64,000 nucleotides of DNA from Turritopsis dohrnii. Taxonomy: Eukaryota > Cnidaria > Hydrozoa > Anthoathecata > Oceaniidae. The stretch is taken from NCBI GenBank assembly GCA_027922465.2, contig BQMF02000137.1, forward strand, positions 310,001 through 374,000. Direction: 5' to 3'. Position 1 is the stretch's first letter. Each line of letters starts with the position of its first letter. Under the pieces are notes generated by a model that was given only the letters and a program-made list of their open reading frames with translations, was not told the DNA's origin and ran no database searches. The position numbers and the translations under genes were made by a program. Below, in pieces: positions 56,401 to 64,000 of this stretch.

Positions 56401-58712
56401 CTGCTCGAAATATTCAAGAGACTTGAGAAGCTTTTTTTAGAAGAACTGCGTGTAAGAAATTTGCCAAATCATTCAGCATGATAATAATTGAACAAAACAA
56501 TGTTATTTACCATTCCAATATAACTGTTTATAAATTTTTGTGGCTGTGGCGGGATATTTCGTGGCTTTTTTCAGCCTATTTACAAAACCACCAAAACATG
56601 TGTACATGTGTTAAAGATTAACTCGAATGCTTTTTTAGTACCATATCTTCTTCTTTGTTTGTTAATTTTAGTTTTTCATTTAAAAGTCCAACCCTGTCAT
56701 GAAGCGTCTTGTTTTCACCTTTCATAGAAGGCGGAGACGTTGCTTCGTTTTTCCAACGACCCTTTCAGACATATTTAATCGATTATATCTACTTGAATTC
56801 ATAAAAAAGGGATTTGTCTCCATCAATGTGCCAATCAGCATGATTTTTTTGGGTATGGACATAGGTAGTCTTATAATATTTCTTTGTTGGATTATCACGA
56901 GGACTATAAAAAGTGAGGAATTCAATTTCAATTCTCAACATCGTTACAGAACAAACAGATGTCGAATAAAAAAACCTATTCAAAACCTGACTCATAAAAT
57001 GATTCTTCAGTATTCCTTAAAAATTGGAAAAATCTCAAAGTGAAGATATAGGTCTTAGACCACCCTTTGTTTGAATTAATAAACTTGAAAGATAAAGTGT
57101 TGCAATGCATAAAATGAATCAGTGAATTTAAAATGTTGTTAATGTTCTTGTAAGTAAGAAAAACAAACCTTTAGAGGCATCGACATGTTATCCCTTTGCC
57201 AGACTACTATATGACATACTAGACAGGATTAATATTTTGTGTTTATGCACTAAATCAAATGTCTTATGTACATTCAAATAAAATGCAAGTAAATCTACCA
57301 CAAATCTCTTGGCACTTAACACAAACAAACAAATAAAAGAAAGGAAAACAAACAGAAAATGGTGGCTTAGCCTGTTTCCTGTAACCACACATACTTGGGT
57401 GTCATCCCACCTACCAAAACGAACTTAACCCACTCTTAACGGAATCCTGAGCAAAATTAAAGGCTAAGGATTTAGAAACATTTAAATCAAATTAAACATC
57501 TAAACACCGTTTTGTAAAACCATGTGGTTTTTTTTTATCAAATCATGATACAGAAAAAACTTTAAGCAATTAACACGTGGCGGTATACATGGACCGAAAC
57601 CAATAAAATTAATACTTTTGGAAATAAAAATTGATAAAGTAATAATGCGATATTGTAAGATTCGGCAATTTCCGAATTTTTTTATATTTTTAGGCGATTA
57701 CCGGAAATATCACAATTCTCCAGAACAAAACTGAATGTAATGTAGTTTACAAGTTGTTATTTTGTCCCTGTATGAGTAATGGTCGTGCATTGTTTCTCCA
57801 ATTACGCCGAAACCTCGTAATGAGTTCTTAATAAGAGACTACGGACGTAAGATCATTTAAGTATATTAAGATGAAGCGCAGATGAGAAGGCGCCGAACCC
57901 TTCAGAAAGTACAGTGCATATTAGAAGTTGCTGGCCAAAAGCTATTCTTTTTATTCAGTCAATGTCAGTTTACAGCATTTACTGCAATGGTAAAATGTCA
58001 GAAGCATAACAAAACCTTCGTGATTCAAGTGAATAAATTCGGACAATTTTACTCATTCAGGCAATTTTCCTAAATTAATTCATGTCACTCTCTCAGTTAA
58101 ACTGTTGAAATGGAAATTATAAAAACTAAATAGATACAAAGCACATGTACATTGCTTCCGTACTTTCAAAAATAAAACTTTAATTGAGAAGATGGAAAGG
58201 TGAACTTCAGATATTTTTTAACAACTGTAATAATGAGCTACAAATAAATACTTTGTACAAATAAATAGGAAATACATTGTTATTTTTTTTATCTCAAACC
58301 CGTCAACCTCATAAGGGTTCTAAAGTTACATGGAGACTTAAATACTTTTCACTTTATCATAATCAGTACTTATAAAAACACTGAATAAATCATGAATTGA
58401 TATTGTGATATTAATTTCTAATATTTTCAATACTTTCCTAAAAGAGAAAGTGTGATTCTAAGGTAATTGTTAGTTATGACTATTCAGTGTACAACCTTGA
58501 ATCTATTGTCAATGTATTGTTGGCATTCAACTTCCATTATCAAATAACTTGGCCTAACTATTCCCTAATACGTTTGTAAAAGCGGCTAATTTCTTAAAAT
58601 CTGTCCATCAAAATGAAAGGTTACTGTCTGAAAATTTGACAAGCTCAGAAGATTTATTAGGTCTAATTTCATCAATGCATTCGAATCCAGAGTATACAAG
58701 TTAAATGCTTAT
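53446..58712. other. Gene-poor sequence upstream of Meis
   Basis: No gene recognised. Two CACGTG motifs at about 55626 and 55656 are about 30 bp apart. Open frames of 60-115 codons here are of low complexity and overlap on both strands. Confidence 0.3.
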
Positions 58713-58955
58713 AAAAAAATAAAATAAAGCTAAGTCCGAACAACATTGTTTACGAAATCTAGTACTAGAAACAGATACACAAGAGTTTTTTTTTAATCTT
58801 TCTTCTTATATTTCGATTTATAACAAAATCATCATCAGAGTAGTAACAAACTTTGCACTCTTGTGTATCTGTTTCTAGTACTAGATTTCGTACACAATGT
58901 TGTTCGGACTTAGCTTTATTTTATTTTTTCTAAAATTGTCTTATGGTCCTCGATT
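58713..58955. mobile_element. Hairpin element with 73-bp arms and 12-bp direct repeats
   Basis: The left arm (58714-58786) and right arm (58857-58929) are inverted copies differing at one base, separated by 70 bp. Identical TTAAATGCTTAT lies on both sides (58701-58712 and 58956-58967), consistent with a 12-bp target duplication. There is an unpaired ~26-bp tail on the right. No coding capacity. The near-perfect arms imply recent insertion or constraint. Confidence 0.8.
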
Positions 58956-59041
58956 TTAAATGCTTATGCTAGTGAGATAAGCGGGCCTGACCATCAACAT
59001 TCAAAATTGGCTCTGATAAGTGTCAAATATATACACTTATG

Positions 59042-59105
59042 CACATCAATAGTAATTAAATTCATTCATTCTACACATCAATAGTAATTAAATTCATTCA
59101 TTCTA
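59042..59105 (+). repeat. 32-bp tandem duplication
   Basis: Two adjacent copies of a 32-bp unit starting CACATCAATAGTAATTAAAT. Confidence 0.9.
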
Positions 59106-59797
59106 GAACAAATACCAAAAAAAGCCTCATCATTTAATATTTTTAATTCAAATTAGTCACGTCAAGAAATTGCAATGGCATTCCAACTAATGAACCCTGA
59201 TTTTCTTTTATCACTTTTGGAATGGAAACGGATGCGTTGTCATGCAGGTGAATCAGTGTCCAACTAATGTTTCCTAAAACATCAACAATGGACTACTGCA
59301 AAACTGGATAGCTACAATTGTATTTCCTCTTCAATGCCAATAAAAGTGTATTTCTTTTTTTTTTTTTAACCAACAAACGGAGGCACTAATCTTTTATGAA
59401 AAAACCTCTGCTAATACTTAGAAACAAAGTTTTCTTCGTGACGAATAAGTGCTTTGTCCGTCCCAAATGCATATCTGGTAAATGACAAAATATTTATTTT
59501 GAATTCCTGAAAAAAGAGAAGACTGGATTTTTCTGTTTTTTTATTTTCGTTATGGTTACCTGCAAACAAATGAAGAAAACACCTGGTAAACATAACAATA
59601 AACAAACTAATGACTTCCTATTTGTTCAATACACAACTTCAATCCTACGCCTGAAAAGAATTTTTAAGACAAAAGATGCCCAAGAGACGCCCAGGGAACG
59701 AATGATTTTGAACAGTTAAAGTTTTAACCAGCGTCTGTGTACTTTTCCATAAATTTCCCTATACACTTCTTCATTTATAATTGGTCAGCAAAAGAGT

Positions 59798-59915
59798 CCA
59801 GTGAGCAAAAACGTGTAAAGTTACTGCGATGAAGAACATTTTCATTGAGATAGTGTCTATATTTCTGTAGAAAAGTGCTCAGTTGCAGAGATTTTTCAAC
59901 AAATTTGCCCACTGG
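59798..59915 (+). mobile_element. Short CCAGTGGGCAAA-family element, copy C
   Basis: The best-preserved ends: CCAGTGAGCAAA at the left and TTTGCCCACTGG at the right, 118 bp in total, with inner GTTACTGCGATGAAGAACAT and TTGCAGAGATTTTTC. Confidence 0.7.
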
Positions 59916-61328
59916 GAATTGGGATACCTGGAATCAAGCCTAAGGAACAATGGCAGCATATTTCTTTACACATTTGGCAATTCTAGATATTTACCATACA
60001 TGCAAAATTCTAACGTTACTAAAGTTTCACGTCAGCATCTTTTTCTTAAACGTTGTGATGTCTTGTTGCCATGGAGACTTGAAAAAAATTAAAATGGCAA
60101 TATCTTGGGAACGAAAACAAGTTCTTTTTGAAAATTCAAAAACTGACTTTCATCATTTTTGAAACTCTTCTAAAAAATAATTTGCGATTTTATTTTTACT
60201 TATTTTTATTTTTACTTCTTTCACATTTTGTTTACTAATTTTGTTCCTGCAGCAAATAAAGCTTGCTAGTTATAAGCATACTGGTATTATTGGCAAAAAG
60301 AAATAACTGATGAGCTCAGAACTAAAGGCCATGAACACAAATACCAAAAATGTTGTTTAGATTTATAATTTTCATTCTCCACGCAATAAGGGAAGGAATA
60401 TTTGGAATACCTAGTTGTTATCAAGGATAAGTGTTCATAAGTGCCTTTTCTCTCCGATGCAAAGAGACCTGAAGTGCCGTTCGAGGATGTTTTTGTTGGG
60501 AGGATGTTTTTATTGTTGAAGGAGGAAGAGAGAAATGCTAACATTTGAAAGATAATAAAAGGCTATCGTTTAAGAATGTTGTTTGGATATTCCCCATGCA
60601 AATATTCACACAAACAAAGGAAGTAGGATGTGACAAGTTTTTCTGCTGGCAACATGTATTTCAACATACAATCAGTGATCTTTAAGTTCGCATTTGTAAG
60701 CATAAAATGTAATATAATTTTGTAATGTTATCTTAAGTTAAAAACTATAATAGAAACTCTTATAATTCACCCTACTGCTAGTTATGGAAGATCAATGCTT
60801 CATTATAGTAAACTGTGATCAACAAACATATACCAACGAAAGTAAGAATTACCGATCGGTTTTATTTATAAAGAGAAAGGAAATGATACGCTGAAATTAA
60901 TTTTCATCCGATTAATAAGCATATCCTTTAAAGTCAGCCCATTATGAACTGCAAATACGAGGCTCACAGTGTGGTCTGTATATTTTCTGATGACTTGAAG
61001 TATCAGTTGTGAAATTCCTGAAGCAAGGTGAACAAATTGTAAACCACATAATTTTTACTAACAAAGCAAACCTGCTTTAGATAATATAGAATTACAGAAT
61101 ATAAGAATTACTTAGGAGATCTTACTTTCCATGAGATTTAGCTACAACTACTACTAATTTATTGTAAATATCTGTGACAGGAACCAAATATATAAATAAA
61201 TAAAAGATGTAATCGAATTCCACTATAATGGGAAATATGAAATGGATGGTAAGGTGATTGCAGATTCGTAACAAAATGACCTTTGGGGTACAGGTACAAA
61301 AAATAACCATCTGTTGATAACCTTTTAA
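59916..61328. other. Non-coding sequence
   Basis: No gene recognised. The segment at about 60060-60150 (TTGTTGCCATGGAGACTTGA, ATGGCAATATCTTGGGAACG) looks like dispersed-repeat sequence but has no second copy identified in this window. Confidence 0.3.
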
Positions 61329-61578
61329 AGCCTGGTTCAGACCTGGCGATTGTGACGATTGAATATAAATTAATAGTCGCAATCGCCAATCGCCAGGCTC
61401 GAACAGAGAGTTCAAGCATTTGATTAGCAATTAGTAATCAATCAGAAATTTTTGTTGATATTTCATTGTTGCAATCGCCAGGCGTTTTGACGATTACAAA
61501 AGTGTTCACATTAGACGATTATGACGATTATGACGATTACACTGAATTTTAGTCGTCTTGTCAGGTCTGAACCAGGCT
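61329..61578. mobile_element. TTAA-flanked non-autonomous element (piggyBac-type target)
   Basis: Begins AGCCTGGTTCAGACCTG, ends with the inverse (CAGGTCTGAACCAGGCT), and is flanked by TTAA at 61325-61328 and 61579-61582. The interior is built of GGCGATTG / CGATTATGA modules. TTAA duplication is typical of piggyBac-mobilised elements. 250 bp, non-coding. Confidence 0.8.
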
Positions 61579-61582
61579 TTAA

Positions 61583-64000
61583 TACCATTTCCATGTAAAA
61601 CATAAAGAAACACAATTCTCATTGGCGGAGATATGAGAAGCCTGTCCCCATTGGTGGAAATATAGGGAAGTTCCAGTAGAACTAAAATTGCCAAGAAAAC
61701 TTCTAATCAGTAAAAACAGGTGAATTCGATGTTTCTAAAGCAGCAATTAAAAACCTTATGAAACTTATAATTTTATTTTGCTGGGTAACTCAGGTTCTGG
61801 TTTCCTATAAAGAAATTGTCCTTGATAATCCTGAGGGTAGGATCATTGCATTTCTAGTGAATGAAAGTGTTTTCAACTTGTTAAATTCATCGAACAATCG
61901 ACCCTTGTTTCTTGAGGATGTAACTGCCAATCAACACTGCGCCTAGGGCTTCATTAGGAAGATAACAGGTCCTTAGTATCAATTTAACTGTCACTGATAC
62001 GAAAGGGAAACGATCACAGAACATTGTTATTGATTTTAAGTTACGGCAAACATAAATGCTTAAGACAAATGCATATTAAGCAGGACATGAAAAATTGTTA
62101 GTAATGTGTTAAATTTTTTCAATTAAAACCACAAAAAACGTGGCTCGGATTTGAAAATAAAACCGATGGTATTTATGGGATTATCCTGGTCAAAACAAAA
62201 ACATCATTAATGTTAATAGCAAAAAGTGTCCTTATAATCCCAACCCTAAATGTGTACGAGCTAGTATAAAACACTACATAAAACCTTACATGCAAGAAAC
62301 TTAACTGAAAGAACAGTCTTCAGAATGGAAAAGAAATTTAAAACTATTACGGTGATATTTTCTCCTTAGTAATCGATATTTTATCATGTAATTTCATAAT
62401 ATCCTACGCTTATTACGTGTTAGTAAGAGCCTTGCTACTCATTGGTTTGTGATGATGTTACATCGACATTTAATCATTATTAGAAAACATAGCTGTTAAC
62501 TGTTCCTTCCTTGATAAAAAGAGAAAGAGGTTCTAGCCGACAGGGTATACTTTGTGTTTCGTTTCGTTCGTTGAACACTAGTTTGTTTACAGTTATAAAC
62601 TACGGTTTATTTCATGGTCAAACGCATTTAGAAAAAAGACTTTTGGAATTCAAAAGGAGTTCTGGGATGCCGTTCGACCATTCCTTATAATTAGTGTGTA
62701 TATGTTTTGTTTATCGAAGGCAGGAGATTTTTTGTGAAAATTGGCGAAAATCTTGACTTTCCGACACATAACTAGTGGCATCATTTATCAAAGAACAGAA
62801 TAAAGAAATGATAAATAAACAGTTCATAAGATAGACCAATATGAAGTCCTTAAAAATTTCACTTGATGAAAATATTAAAATGTGTTTTTATTCATCTCGC
62901 TGAAGAAAAACAATACCTGAGATTGATATTTACAGAGCTATTGCTTATCTAAAGGTTTCCATGGAATTAAAAAAAAAAACGAAAGAAAAAATGGGGATCA
63001 CTTTTTGAATTGGAAATATTTCCTTACGTAGCATCTGTCCATGTTTTCTGTGTTTTTTTGGTAGTGCTGTGTATTGAAATCGATACCACCAAGGTCGATA
63101 TCTTCTCCTACCACAAACCAAAACAAAATAATAATATATTGTGACAAGTTGTTGTAACTTTGTTGTCGTTCGATTTTGTATTTCACCTTGATGTCATTTG
63201 GATCATGTGGTTTTTGCCTCATTCATCGTCCGATTCTTCGGTGTTGTTGTTCGCGTTTGGCATTGCGCATTCATATTTACAATCATTTCTTTTTAATTAC
63301 TCCAGTAACTCTTTATTAGTATTAAACTTTCAGAGGTTTTTGGCTACACTGTTAGATTTAGAAGGGAGATTTACGGAACTTTTACTTTTTTTTTTACCTT
63401 TTTCTCTATGAAAATGTGCATGTTTGTTTCTCTATCACTCAGTTTATTATTTCTTGATTATTTCTTTTTGAATTTAGTTTTAAGAGATGTCTGATGTCTG
63501 ATTTGATATTCTAAGCTGGCTAACGTATTACTGTTTCTTGATCATTTTATTTCATTTGTTAATCTGTTTTACCAACCTTATCGCGTAAAGGTTTCTGGGA
63601 CTGCATACAGCTTCATTGTATGATTGATTATTATTACACTAATGAAAAAAAACGCCCGTTTATGTACGTGAAGGCTTGAACTTACGACAACAAACAACAA
63701 TAATAACAACAGAACAAAATAAACAACAACAAATTGAACATTAAAAATGCACCGACAACATTATTTTTATTTACAGATTGAACGTGAGCAAAACAAAATG
63801 CTTAAGTAATGCTTCATCAACATGTGTATTTTTGCAGAGGAAATTATTCCTAATAGTTAAAAGTATTATTTTAAATAACAGTAATTTTGGATATTTTAAT
63901 TGACGAAAATATAAACACAAGAACAGATATAGTTGCTATTACCTAATTTGCTTAAAAAGTTGTAAAAAAAAACACAGAATCAACATCACGTACCAAGTCG
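61583..64000. other. Non-coding sequence to the end of the window
   Basis: No gene, RNA gene or defined element recognised. Short open frames on both strands are of low complexity. Confidence 0.3.

Overview
This is an A+T-rich eukaryotic (metazoan) genomic window. Its long introns, many small inverted-repeat elements, an intronless rhodopsin-type receptor with non-standard DRY and NPxxY motifs, and a short TALE homeobox gene of Meis type together fit a cnidarian best. That taxonomic call is inference; no species is identified. There are no prokaryotic features, no CRISPR array and no operons.

Genes. Three protein-coding genes can be defended. (1) An intronless class A G-protein-coupled receptor on the minus strand at 7095-8021. 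(2) A small RRM plus Arg/Ser/Gly-rich (SR-like) RNA-binding protein on the plus strand at 14518-15195. (3) A nine-coding-exon Meis/homothorax (TALE homeobox) gene on the minus strand, spanning 27083-48043. I assembled it exon by exon from splice sites, reading frame and family motifs; most exons are too short or lack a Met, so open-reading-frame calling alone misses them. The Meis model is 509 residues: a short N terminus, the bipartite Meis/Prep PBX-interaction domain, an acidic linker, a TALE homeodomain with HPYP, and a Pro/Tyr/His-rich tail. Its introns range from 214 bp to about 9.2 kb.

Mobile DNA. Everything else is mostly repeat-derived. 0.8-1.8 kb holds two decayed, convergent PIF/Harbinger genes (a Myb/SANT-like accessory protein fragment and a DDE transposase fragment). 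12.7-14.05 kb holds a decayed Ty3/gypsy-type fragment (zinc knuckle and integrase pieces, reverse transcriptase missing). Many non-autonomous elements have visible termini and target duplications: a TTA-flanked element (3420-3998), TA-flanked elements (19543-20129, 33393-33811, 50355-50509), a TTAA-flanked element (61329-61578), a hairpin element with 12-bp direct repeats (58713-58955), and a 76-bp palindromic insertion with 16-bp direct repeats (8983-9058). Two near-identical GACGTC-rich elements (10517-11290 and 42658-43669) share perfect ends, a variable number of ~122-bp tandem units (3 versus 5), and an internal tRNA-like segment with A and B boxes; one sits inside a Meis intron. A separate ~100-130-bp element family occurs six times across the window.

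Region by region: 0-6.5 kb decayed transposon and repeat clusters; 7-8 kb receptor; 8.5-14 kb repeats and gypsy remnant; 14.5-15.8 kb SR-like gene; 16-27 kb repeats and fold-back elements; 27-48 kb Meis; 48-64 kb gene-poor sequence upstream of Meis, with E-box/CRE-like motifs about 1.1 kb from the first coding exon and several small elements. The three genes have no evident functional link.
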